Source: Glandiceps talaboti (Eukaryota; Hemichordata; Enteropneusta; Spengelidae). From it: a DNA stretch of 52,500 nt. The notes under the pieces were generated by a model, which worked only from the letters and a program-made list of their open reading frames with translations, was not told the origin of the DNA and made no database searches. Each line of letters begins with the position of its first letter. The stretch's first letter is position 1. Positions 43,801 through 52,500 of this stretch are shown here, one piece after another. The DNA lies in assembly GCF_964340395.1 (NCBI RefSeq), contig NC_135556.1, positions 18,813,642-18,866,141 on the forward strand, read 5' to 3'. The position numbers and the translations under genes were made by a program.

Positions 43801-44411
43801 GATTGTGTCAGGCACTGTTATTCCAAATACAGACAGTTGAGATGGCCAGTGATATGGTAATAACAGGCAGACTACCATTTGTGTTAATTTCAGATAATAT
43901 TACTGGAGGAAGACCCCAACAGGAGGAACACATCAACGACTTGCAAGGATATTCATCTTGAAATGATAACCAATGTGGTAGCATATAAACATGGTGAAAA
44001 CCCGAAGGGTGAAGAAATGAATCAATTTAAAATAACATTTACTGCATATGAAGGACCGTCTACGTGGCAGTTGATGGTGGACAGCCAAGGTATTATAAAC
44101 ACGGTAAGTATTAGTAAAAAACCATTGCTGCAAGCAAGCTCAACTGTTCCATTCTTTGCTCGGAACGTTTTATTATTGCCTTTTACAAATATTTAAAGAA
44201 TTTTTTAAAGTGCATATATTTAGTTTTCATTCAATCCTTAGGACTTCACAAAATATAGTGTGGAAATATCTTAGCCATTTTATTGACACTCATCTTATTT
44301 CGTTTTCAGATCAAGCAAACATCACGTTATCAAAAGTATGACTTTTGTCAGGATTCACGAGTGTCCATCGAATATTGTATCTGTAACCAGTTTCCTCCAG
44401 GAACACCATGA
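34158..44411 (+). CDS. DUF229 family type II membrane protein (sulfatase/alkaline-phosphatase fold), 15 coding exons
   Basis: Exons by GT-AG sites and phase: 34158-34491, 34653-34878, 35748-35933, 36082-36166, 36494-36635, 37078-37197, 37354-37402, 37915-38029, 38518-38735, 39281-39368, 39963-40130, 40759-40874, 42922-43066, 43894-44103, 44310-44411. All phases join, giving 2304 nt and 767 residues. Residues 1-16 are basic, 17-41 form one membrane anchor ([17 protein letters not shown]), and the rest should be lumenal or extracellular. The family's conserved SISLDSLSR, followed by F and IPKT, is at 291-299 (D295/S296 in the nucleophile and metal region). His-rich DSHAGPSH comes in exon 6, AQHRSEHES is at 489-497, and GDHG at 525-528 gives metal ligands. 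Cys pairs lie in SCASAGIP...CAC (620-632) and near the C-terminus (C747, C757, C759). The fold implies hydrolysis or transfer of a phospho- or sulfo-ester, but the substrate is unknown in this family. A 51-bp repeat abuts the exon 8 donor, exon 7 is only 49 bp, and the last exon is duplicated downstream. Exon 13 (after a 2-kb intron) and exon 14 rest on phase and residue pattern rather than on long frames. Confidence 0.88.
35003..35103. repeat. (TCTG)n/(TTTG)n microsatellite in DUF229 intron 2
   Basis: TGTC tetramers are flanked by TTTG units on both sides. It lies within the intron 34879-35747. Confidence 0.96.
35562..35626. repeat. (TCTG)n microsatellite in DUF229 intron 2
   Basis: This is a second TGTC run in the same intron, about 500 bp downstream of the first. 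Confidence 0.96.
35979..36026. repeat. (ATAC)n microsatellite in DUF229 intron 3
   Basis: About 12 ATAC units lie in the 148-bp intron between exons 3 and 4. Confidence 0.96.
37711..37832. repeat. (AT)n then (GT)n microsatellite in DUF229 intron 7
   Basis: An AT run (37711-37800) is followed by a GT run, within the intron 37403-37914. Confidence 0.96.
38030..38277 (+). repeat. 51-bp tandem repeat derived from the exon 8 splice donor
   Basis: Units start at 38030, 38081, 38132 and 38183, with two degraded units after. Each has gtatggtataggtacaatat, ctatgggtactctacc and cgtacgacgtgtaac. The last 25 bases of exon 8 (tatgggtactcgtacgacg, then tgtaag) are the ancestor of the unit's right half, and the first intron bases (gtatgatatagg) of its left half, so the array has copied the exon-intron junction. 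The real donor reads AAG|GTATGA. The copies read AAC|GTATGG. Reading past the real donor meets an in-frame TGA at 38033. Confidence 0.92.
41190..41300. repeat. Small repeat and hairpin in DUF229 intron 12
   Basis: The motif gcaaagacc-gtccatagcaaca occurs twice (about 41184 and 41266), and the first copy forms an inverted repeat with ctgttgctagg. It lies in the 2-kb intron 40875-42921, which otherwise holds nothing recognisable. Confidence 0.55.
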
Positions 44412-45659
44412 TTCAATATGATGTTATTGACGTGCTTGGTAATTTACAAAACTTACCTTGACGTTGGACTTAATATGCTGGTAGTTCAAGAGGAGCTGTA
44501 TAAATTAGGAGACGGTGAACTTAGTGCCATCACTTCGATAAACCAAGTTGTAATTATTTCAGCACATGTTCCTGATGGTTGTTCTGCTACCTGAAGAATA
44601 CTCTTGCGGAGTCAAACTGATAAATACATATTGAGATAGTATTTATTTATCTATTTGCCACGTGAAAATATATGTTTTTCGATCGCTGTACGTACTCTTG
44701 AATTGGAGATTTAGGGTGAACGGAAGGTAATTTCGTGTGAGTTTCAGGAGTCCCTGCGAAGAAAATTAGCTTTACTACCATGACTTAAAGAGGAACTGTC
44801 TTATAAATTTTAGACTTGATGAAATGTATCAACAACCACACTCCCTATATTGCCGGTCAAGCAAATACATTGACGTGCGATACAGAAAAGTTGGAGTCGG
44901 CCATATCAAAAAGATAACACCACGCCCAGTGTCTGACGCTAGAATTTCATCTCTCAATCTACTAAATTAAATGTTGGGTTGAGGTAGCATGGTGGCATGC
45001 TAAGGAGTTACCAGACTAGAACACCAACAAGGGAAAACCCATTTAAAACATTGATTCGGAACATCGAGGCCATAAAAAAGGCTGATTACACGAGTTTGCG
45101 AACTATTGCTCGATTGACCATAACGTCTGAATACATCCAAGACTTTCTACCTGTGATACCCGGGTCATAAATGTCTGCTTCTAGTTCTACACAAGTCATC
45201 CAAGTTGAGTACCCCCCCCCCCCCTACAAACAAGCAAAAACATTTTCTTTTAATTTTCTCCTTAGTTGCTTTGATTTCGACTGCTCGAAATGAAACTGAC
45301 ATGACACTTGGAAACTTTAATTGCATTATTTCAAAACTATGACTTGTATGGTATTCACATGAAATTTACATACTGACCATAATTCCATATCGCCATTAAA
45401 TGAAGTACTTTGTTTGGGTTTTTGCTTTGTTACTATGGTAACCAAATTTGCTATACAGATTGATTCTATGTCGTTTTGGAAGCATATATCGCTCGATAGG
45501 TCACTAGTGTCACCAGAGCTAGAGGGTGATTGATGGGGTCAAAGCACTAGGTCAATCATTTGATTGTTTGTGCGCGTTTTCTCAAACCATTGATGTCTCA
45601 TCGATGCTAAAACCAAGTTTTTCATTTCAAGAAAAACAACAATGATAATTATTAGAAAC
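44412..45659. other. Non-coding stretch after the DUF229 gene
   Basis: No gene is supported. A C-run lies at about 45212-45224, and a palindrome gttactatggtaac at 45429-45442 resembles an RFX X-box. No AATAAA was seen close to the stop at 44411. Confidence 0.5.
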
Positions 45660-45977
45660 CGTACGATCGATCGTGGGGAAAAAAGTGAAAAAGCTACTTC
45701 TCGTATTTAAAAATGGGGCTACGACCTTATCGTAAGACCCGTTGTGGAGAATCGACAGTGAACAAAAAAAAACTTCTTCACTGGGCCGTGGTCGTTCGTC
45801 TGGTCGTGGACAATAGACAGTGAAAACATACTTCTTCACTGGGCTACGACCTTGAGACCGGTCGTGGAAAATAGACAGTGAAAAAAATACTTCTTCACAG
45901 GGCCAGGACCTTCCGACTGGTAGCGGACAATAGAAAGTGAAAAAAAAAAGTTCTTCACTGGGCTGCGACCGTACGAC
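45660..45977. repeat. About 59-bp tandem repeat, 4-5 copies
   Basis: The unit is actgggctacgacct...ggtcgtgg followed by acaatagacagtgaaaa, a variable A-run and acttcttc. Copies run from about 45713, with a decayed unit before, to 45977. The 126-codon minus-strand frame with repeated 'EEVFF' and 'SLSI' blocks is produced by this array. Confidence 0.85.
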
Positions 45978-46091
45978 ATACCACCTAGTACACTGTAATA
46001 TAATCAAGTTCTCACCACTCGTCCGAATGTAGCGATAGCAACATCTTTAGTAATATCACCATAAGCTTACTCCTCTATTTTTTTCCTTTAG

Positions 46092-46344
46092 TGCTCGGTA
46101 TGTCATGGAAGACCTTTTCAAAGTTCAATATCACCACCTTTCAGCTTGGGATATGAACTCCTTTTGCCTTTCACTGGTTTGCATAATACACATTGTTGCC
46201 ATATGCGAGCGAAATGGTGCATCATCTGCAAACAGGACTAGACGTCTAGGAGGTTCCGACACATGTTGTATTAACTGTTTCAACAATGCGAGAATGAGAT
46301 ATAAGGTGCGAGATCAATATATATTTCAAATCAATGTAGGATGA
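46092..46344 (+). other. Possible small exon or short secreted-peptide frame (uncertain)
   Basis: A pyrimidine-rich acceptor (ttttttccttta, g) ends at 46091 and is followed by an open frame to the stop at 46344. From M at 46153 the frame encodes 63 residues with a signal-peptide-like start (MNSFCLSLVCIIHIVAIC) and then a short Cys-containing tail (DTCCINC). An alternative reading is an exon ending at AAG|GTGCGA near 46308. No family is recognised and no partner exon is clear, so this is only a candidate. Confidence 0.2.
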
Positions 46345-46387
46345 AAAATTAAATTCTTTTACTTTTGGGGTGTTTTTTTTTAGTTGT

Positions 46388-46703
46388 CTAGTTCTCATCC
46401 TACAGAAACGATTTTACTTTTTAATGGGTCTGTTTGTACCCCTAAACATACAATTATTTCTTTTTAAGAAATATCCCCCAAATTGAGAAATGGAAGAATT
46501 TTCACTATAGCACAGCACTAAAATAAAGTGTCAACAAAAGAACTATTTTTCCTCACTACATACTGGCTTTGTATTCATAGTATTAATAAATACATACTGA
46601 TTGAAATTGGATGGACATTTTTAATTTTGGCCAATTAAGTTAGGGGGGAACTAAATGTTTTTAGCTTTTTATCCTCCATTGCACTATTTACACCCCTAAT
46701 GTG
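46388..46703 (-). mobile_element. Dispersed repeat family 2, copy B
   Basis: This is the reverse complement of 9966-10324 with scattered mismatches and small gaps. Matching blocks are gttctcatcctac at its left edge, gtacccctaaa, aattgagaaatggaag, gtcaacaaaagaac, ttttggccaatt and tatcctccattg near its right edge. There is no coding capacity. The inverted terminal repeats are not clear, so the class is unsettled. Confidence 0.8.
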
Positions 46704-46955
46704 TTGATTTATCATACATAATTATGTACTGACAGAACTATCCCTTGGTACCCATGTGTTCCAGTATTATGAAATTTCATGTGAATTGTGTCCAAAAATG
46801 TTGAAACTTGGAAGGGAGGGGGGGGGGGGTCATAATTATGAATATTGTGACCACTTTGGCTTTGGGAGAAATACATAAACTCTACACATGAATAGTTCAG
46901 TTGATTTATCATACATAGGAACTGACAGAAATATACCTTGGTGCCTGTGAGCACA
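46703..46955. repeat. Pair of 50-bp direct repeats around a G-run
   Basis: ttgatttatcatacata followed by actgacagaa-tat-ccttgg begins at 46704 and again at 46901. The spacer holds a long G-run (about 46816-46830). The two may be the ends of a small insertion, but no class is recognised. Confidence 0.6.
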
Positions 46956-47021
46956 TCTGGTCAAAAGCTTATATAAGTAGTGCTGTGAGCAACGTCGAAT
47001 ATTTGTCCGTCCGTCATTCAG

Positions 47022-47084
47022 TGTATGTATGTATGTATGTATGTATGTATGTATGTATGTATGTATGTATGTCTCTATCCACCC

Positions 47085-47119
<35 letters not shown>
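47022..47119. repeat. (ATGT)n and (CTGT)n microsatellites
   Basis: ATGT tetramers (about 47022-47071) and CTGT tetramers (about 47088-47119) are separated by a short unique spacer. Confidence 0.95.
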
Positions 47120-47470
47120 AACCGACATATTGTTTTGGTAAGATTTAGAACTAGCTAATTGAGACATTATTCTCAGAACAAAGGTTATCGCATCCTAGGT
47201 ATATGAATAGAATCTAAAATGTCGATAGATATCAACATTCCAAGGCTAAAATATACTGGGCAGATTAAGCCGACATTTAGTCTTGATATTCCAAAGTATT
47301 GTTCAGGATAAAGTTGAACATTGGGTCAAACACCATTTTGATCTAAACACTTGAAACTATAAATCGTCCCACGTTTAATGAGGATGTTTTTTGGATGTAC
47401 ATGTCCAGATGAAACATTTTTGACAGGCGACATGGTATGTCTATGAATTGCACTTTATGTCTAAAAGTGC

Positions 47471-47563
47471 GTCTACTGGTCGATATATGTAGTGTGTGTA
47501 TGATACATACACACACAGATATATATATATATATACACACACTACATATATCGACCAGTAGAC
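47471..47563. repeat. Perfect 30-bp inverted repeat (hairpin) with an AT/CA loop
   Basis: 47471-47500 (gtctactggtcgatatatgt, then agtgtgtgta) is the exact reverse complement of 47534-47563. The 33-bp spacer is CA/AT-rich. It has no ribozyme core. Its architecture (30-bp perfect arms beside long AT tracts) is similar to the hammerhead hairpin at 33882-33997. Confidence 0.92.
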
Positions 47564-47607
47564 CACTGTGGTATAGAGCACTGTCTTAGCAGATTGATAT
47601 TCACCGA

Positions 47608-47787
<180 letters not shown>

Positions 47788-47843
47788 CAACTTGAATCAC
47801 TTGTTTAACAAAGCTAGTGCTGCGCTGTTGTTTTCCATTTCAG

Positions 47844-47945
47844 ATAAAGCAGATATCACGTTATCAAAAGTATGACTTTTGTCAGGATTCACGAGTGTCC
47901 ATCGAATATTGTATATGTAACCAGTTTCCTCCGGGAACACCATGA
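47844..47945 (+). CDS. Second copy of the DUF229 terminal coding exon
   Basis: This is a 102-bp block with its own acceptor (ttgttttccatttcag, ending at 47843), the same phase 0 and the same TGA stop as the exon at 44310-44411. Only 5 of 102 bases differ. Four differences are synonymous and one changes Thr738 to Ile. Similarity stops at the exon edges: neither the upstream intron nor the downstream sequence aligns. It could be spliced to the exon ending at 44103 in place of the first copy, giving an almost identical protein with a different 3' UTR. Unlike the first copy it has an AATAAA at 48169-48174. Alternatively it is the tail of an unseen tandem paralogue, but no other DUF229 exon was found between 44412 and 47843. 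Confidence 0.75.
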   Translation: MKQISRYQKYDFCQDSRVSIEYCICNQFPPGTP

Positions 47946-48955
47946 CCAAACTCGACGTCTGGGTTGGACACGTGTCTTCCTACTCAGTACCAGTACTATC
48001 ATTTGATTAAGACAAGAAGGCTGCAATGATGTTGAACACATCAGACTACGTGCATTACTATGGTCCAAGTTTATAGAAAATTCATGAGCCTGAAAGGGAT
48101 ACGTTGTAATATAATGTAGATGAATTTCTACTTCCAAATTCCACGTTATCATGTTTGGTCTTCCTACTAATAAATTTGATCTTGACATTCAAAGTCAAAT
48201 GTAATATACTGTATTGAGCCATGTATTGCCTTCCATATACAAACTTTTTTTATTTGACTTTGCTGCAATAGTTGGGTGGTTTTTTTTTTATTTAAAAAAA
48301 TTGTTAGGTACAATAACTTACTCGTAACATCGTACACCATGAATATTGTTGGCTAAAAGTGTATTTTGTAGTTATACACGATAAATGAAAGCAGGCTGAT
48401 TTGTGCGTCCGCACCCAAAAATCAGTGCCCTCAACAGCTCTCAACGTACAAATCAGATATAATGTTATTACCAGTGTTATACACTTGTTGTCATAAAGGC
48501 TTCGCATTAGGGTGCCAAGCATTTATGACAATTAATGAAATATTGTGTGTCTCTTAAACATCCAAATGCCAATTTTTTATGACAGAGAGTGTATGTTTTA
48601 ATCCTGTTTACCTTCATTTTCAGGGTGAGGGTTAAGAGTCAAATCATATTGAGACTGTTTGGAAATTATTTGTTAAAAAAGAGGTAAAAATCATCAAAAG
48701 TACCTGAAATCGCTAGTTACCAGTACTATTTTTTAAATAGAATTTTATATACTTTTCTACTAAAAAAATTCTTTGAAAATGAGAAAATGCGTCTGTAGTA
48801 TAGAAAGAAATGCTTTACGATTTCAAAAGTAGCAAATGTAATACGGGTAATTATGTTTTAATTAAATTTCCGAATTAATGAATTATGTATCCACAATCGT
48901 GTATTCCTTTATACGAAAAGCTGTATAACGTCGAAGTAAAGTTGTACACTGTACT
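47946..48955. other. Non-coding stretch, 3' flank of the second terminal exon
   Basis: No gene is supported. A small hairpin gtgcgtccgcac is near 48399, in a block that resembles 22865-22905. Several T- and A-runs are present. Confidence 0.45.
48169..48174 (+). terminator. Candidate polyadenylation signal AATAAA for the second terminal exon
   Basis: A canonical AATAAA lies 224 bases after the stop codon at 47945. No canonical signal was seen at a like distance after the first copy's stop at 44411. Confidence 0.45.
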
Positions 48956-49142
48956 GTTATACACTTATTGTCTCGCTGTGACGTCACTAGTAGACGTCTC
49001 GACGTCTCGTGCTTGTGCTGTTATATAGCAACTATTTCCCTCAGGGTTCGTCCTCGGAAACCTAGAGTAGTTGTTGCATAACAGCCCTGGGAGTAATATG
49101 ACGTCTACAAGTGCCTGAATAAGACCAGACAATAAGTGTTTT
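48956..49142. mobile_element. Fold-back (palindromic) element
   Basis: The outer arms acacttattgtct (left) and agacaataagtgt (right) are perfect inverted repeats. Further in, tagacgtc and gacgtcta pair, and at the centre ctgttatatagcaacta pairs imperfectly with tagttgttgcataacag around a gggttcgtcctcgg loop. There is no coding capacity, so a non-autonomous DNA element is likely. The target-site duplication is unclear. Confidence 0.7.
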
Positions 49143-49639
49143 AGAGCACATCATATTCTCAGGCACGTATTTTTTGCCTAGTCAAAGCAAATTACTGGTA
49201 GAATTGCCAATGGTGCCCTAGGGAAAACAGAATACGAATAGTACCCTTCTATATTAAATTGAGGTCACAATGGTCCTATAGTGCCCTTGGGAAAATAGAA
49301 TATGAATAATTCCCCGTTATATGCAAATTGAAGTCACTATGGGTCAGTAAACCATACCATGTGATACGATCTAAGCCAATCGCTAAAGACTGTACAAAAA
49401 TTATGTCTTACAGATAATACAAATATAATACCATGTTGTAATTGATGACACAGGAATTATCGTTCTTTTGACAGAATTCATCTTATAAGTCTTCTTGCTT
49501 CAGCTGTCATTTCTCGTGAGAGTACAGTTTGTTCTGGAGTTCATGTTCCTATTAATGCATGCGACTGTTCATGTTTACAGGCTATTGAATCAGAAATAGT
49601 GACTTTGTTCTACAGCAAATCAGTTTCGCTGATGTTGAA
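49143..49639. other. 3' flank of the Mab-21 gene with a tandem duplication
   Basis: Two diverged copies of a roughly 75-bp block (tgccct-gggaaaa-agaata, then aaattga-gtcac) lie at about 49221 and 49281. No canonical polyadenylation signal was seen on the minus strand near the stop. Confidence 0.5.
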
Positions 49640-52013
49640 TCACACATAGATATCCATAAGAAAACGCCATGCTCTCCTGTTTTCCGATATGTTCTCCTCA
49701 CCATTATCATTAACATTAGGGATGGACTCTTCGGGATCTTCCCGATGATCTTCACCGTACATCTGAATTTCCTCCATCTTTTTGGATAGTGTATACTCTT
49801 CAACTGCCTTCTCGTAATCAAAAGTTTGTTCAAACTCTCCGATTGCTTCCTTATAGTCAAAGTAGTAATCGCTATTATCATTTTCCTCATCCTCTTCTGT
49901 GCTGTTATCCATGTCGAGATGACCATCAACTTCTCCTTCCAAGAAATTGTATAGACCTGGGTCTCCAAATGTGTTTTGAGTCTCTTCCACCAGGAAAAGT
50001 TGATTGAAAAATGACTCAACACAATGACAGCCTGCCAGAATACTTGCACTGTACTCCATATAACCACTGCGAGTAGCTTTCATAACTTCTTTGAATGGTA
50101 ATCTTTTCTTGAAAAGTAACTTCCAGCTTTCTATCGATGCAGGAAAATCACAGACAAGTATTCGTCTAAATTCTAGAAAGTGCAAAAACATCAGAGTAGA
50201 TAAGATGAGCAAATTTCGAAAGCAATGCGTGCGCATAAAGAGAGGATGATGAACAATTATAAACAGCAATAGCATTATCAAATAATTTTAATGTAAAAAT
50301 GTATCTAGGTAATATACATAGGTAAATTCAATTGACAATTTGAAAGTTAATTTCGTCATATATCTCGTCAGAAAAATGAAGGAATGGAATAGACTTGGAC
50401 AATATCCACCAAAATTAAAGGAAAAGGAAACCAACAACGGATTATTATTAATATGAATATAGATCTGCCATCTCTATTGTCTTACCTGAACTTAATTTCC
50501 TGATTAAGTCTTTCTGCCTTCCACTTTCAACGCATATGTCAACTATTTCCTTAATAATGCCTTCAAGAATTTCTTCGACAGCTTCTCTTTTCAGTAATGA
50601 ATTTGCAGGGCGTAAAGAATCTTCAAAGAACTTCCTTCTAGTTTCCCTCACCATACTTCGCAAATCACGTCCTATTTGACTTCGCGATTTCGTTGACGGA
50701 AGATGGTGTAGTAATCTGTCACCTTTACACCAGGAAGACGGATCCATCATCGTGATGATCTGAACACGTTGTTGTGTGATAAAGAGCGTCTCTTCATCTA
50801 GACCTTGAAACAGATTATTCCTGGGTATAAAATAGTGAGGGCAGTTATGCTGAATTAAACAGATATTCAGTGCTTGAAGCAGATTCACCGTGCGATCAAC
50901 TACAGTTTTTCTTGACCACTGACTGCCAGGAATTCTCTCCAGAGTCCAGAAGAAGATGTTCTTAAGGTGGTACGATTTGATTCCGTCTGCACCGGGGACT
51001 TTAAGAAAGCATTTGTAGATCAACTTAAACAGTATGTAGGAGGTCTTCTGGATCTCAGTCAAATCTTCAGCCAGGGAACGTTCTGCAAGACTGAAAGAAA
51101 GGCGCCACTCTAGGAACGTCTTACTATCTTCTGGGGACTTTGGAACCACCATGCATCCATGATGTATTACGTTTTGTTTTAAAGCCTCTGATGGCCATCC
51201 ACTCGGATGTTTGCGAGAAAGCCAATCATGAGCAATAGAAGGCCAAGTGTGGCAAGGAATTGCAATGGCCATGTCGTAAATATGTGTAGTATACTCGCAT
51301 GTAGAGTGCACATGGACTGCAGGTCCTTCTCTACCAACATGGTACTGTAGAGGTAAATCCTCAGAAAAAAATATCAAATTCTTCAAAAATGCTCGAAATT
51401 CAGTTACATGAAGAAATTCCCTGACCATGTTCAGAGGTGAGAGATACAACTCCATCCCCATGGGCGTGTCACCGGCCATTACATGACACATGTTAACTAA
51501 TTTGTCGCATGTGTTTTTGTCACAGATTGTCAGGAAAGCATATCCCGGATGGTCAGCACTGAATGCCAAGTTTAAGATATAAGTTGACGCTGCCAAAGTG
51601 CAATCTGATCTGAATGACGGATTATAGGAATTTTCACATGCAATTAACGATGTCAAAACTAAGTTAATATCCGCTTCATCAGAGACAATCTCAGATCCAA
51701 CAGGATCGAGTTCTTGCATCTCTGGGAAAGAAAACCCCTCAAAGTTACTTCCAACTGGTTCCATTCTCATGTTTCTCCCATAGAAAAGATCATAGACGGA
51801 ACAAGGAGTTGCAATAGTAATGTCGGTGTCTTCATCGACAGGCACATTTAAGTTAAGTAACTCTTTCACAGAAGGAAATCCTTCTTCAATCTGGTCTCGC
51901 ATTAATCTTTTCTCCATTACGATATCTCGTGGTATAGTACGGTCAACTCTCGGAAACAGTGTGTGTTTTTGTACATTTGCACTGCAATAGCGAAGTTGGA
52001 CTTCAGACAACAT
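49640..52013 (-). CDS. Mab-21 domain protein / cGAS-like receptor (cGLR), two coding exons
   Basis: Minus-strand exons 52013-50486 and 50172-49640 join in phase 1 across a 313-bp intron (donor TTCAG|GTAAGA, acceptor ctttctag), giving 686 residues. The nucleotidyltransferase core shows GSNFEG at 88-93 (the GSxxEG motif), an acidic pair E113/D115, and YDMAIAIPCHTWP at 246-258, whose D247 fits the third metal-binding carboxylate. The Mab-21 signature follows: WPSIAHDWLSRKHPSGWP (257-274), EWRLSFSLAE (302-311), a K/Y-rich helix block (GADGIKSYHLKNIFFW) and CPHYFIPRNN (391-400). The first ATG of the frame is used. No Zn-ribbon of the vertebrate cGAS type is seen. Exon 2 adds a helical segment and then a long acidic, low-complexity tail. 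Family members make cyclic dinucleotides after sensing nucleic acid or act as non-catalytic Mab-21 proteins. The intact triad favours an enzyme, but the spacing between GS and E/D is longer than in cGAS. Confidence 0.9.
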
Positions 52014-52500
52014 TATGTATTGGACTGTAACTACCAGGAAGAGAATATATTTACCAGCTAACTGTAAACAAATACATAATTCATAGGTATGTCAATTTGT
52101 ATATGATCATAGCGATCTTGTAGAACTGATATACACGCTTTATAAATGCACAAGTGCACAAGTATTTTTTGGTAATTCGTCTGTAGTATAACACTATACA
52201 GGATGTCATGTGATCCTATGCTCAGGCAACGCATTCGACTCCCGAAACAGTGGGAAGTCACCTGCAGCAAACAATTGAATTCATTAAATCATAGCGACCT
52301 TTACACTGCTGAAGGTACAGCATAAAGTATACAATCCTTAATCTCTCTTCATCGATCTGTATATGTCAGCGTATTGAAGGTAGGCATTGTTGGCATATCG
52401 ACTACGCTTTACATATATGAACATGTTCAGACGAATCTGTTTGAAATTCTATATGACTAATGTTGTGAGTGTGTTGTACAGGTGCGACTGGTGACATTCA
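52014..52500. other. Upstream flank of the Mab-21 gene
   Basis: This is the 5' flank on the minus strand. A possible splice acceptor (minus strand, tagttacag) lies about 12 bases before the ATG, so a 5' untranslated exon is possible. Nothing else is recognised. Confidence 0.45.

Noticed and set aside
45429-45442. RFX X-box (gttactatggtaac), and a like site at 7692-7705
   Set aside because: They are good palindromes but isolated, with no gene start nearby, and single 14-bp matches are expected by chance in a window of this size.
47844-47945. Processed (retro)copy of the DUF229 terminal exon
   Set aside because: It carries its own pyrimidine tract and AG acceptor, has no poly-A tail and no neighbouring exon fused to it, so DNA-level exon duplication is preferred.
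50330-50372. A second hammerhead-like string on the minus strand (CTGACGA ... GACGAAA) near 50345-50368
   Set aside because: Stem II would need mismatches (only the outer G-C and two inner pairs form), and stem III cannot pair properly after GAAA. It is also within the 3' intron side of the Mab-21 gene with no flanking hairpin.

Overview
The window is genomic DNA from an invertebrate animal. It is AT-rich and gene-poor, it is crowded with di- and tetranucleotide microsatellites, and its genes have GT-AG introns. Four protein-coding loci can be supported: (1) the last exon of a pentameric (Cys-loop) ligand-gated chloride-channel-type receptor at 147-437 (+); (2) a single-coding-exon rhodopsin-class GPCR at 13952-14959 (+); (3) a 15-exon gene for a type II membrane DUF229 (sulfatase/alkaline-phosphatase-fold) protein at 34158-44411 (+), with a second copy of its last exon at 47844-47945; (4) a two-exon Mab-21 / cGAS-like receptor gene at 49640-52013 (-). 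This gene set, with a DUF229 membrane protein and a Mab-21/cGLR paralogue, fits a lophotrochozoan or an invertebrate deuterostome. A short TTAGGG-type interstitial repeat agrees but does not decide. I cannot name the species.

Layout: 1-437 receptor tail; 438-13922 non-coding DNA with microsatellites, a snap-back tandem array (about 6683-7015), a fold-back element (about 7040-7206) and dispersed repeat copies; 13923-14959 GPCR; 14960-33737 a gene desert with 39-bp and 41-bp tandem arrays, a dispersed repeat with inverted termini and large ATAC/ATGT/ACAG microsatellites; 33738-34084 two (AT)n tracts around a hairpin that contains a type I hammerhead ribozyme motif; 34158-44411 DUF229 gene; 44412-48955 repeats plus the duplicate terminal exon; 48956-49142 a fold-back element; 49640-52013 Mab-21 gene; the rest is its upstream flank.

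The four genes are not obviously functionally linked. The most unusual signals sit in and around the DUF229 locus. They are the hammerhead ribozyme in sense orientation, probably inside a 5'-UTR intron; a 51-bp tandem repeat grown out of the exon 8 splice donor; and a terminal exon duplicated 3.5 kb downstream with almost only synonymous changes.
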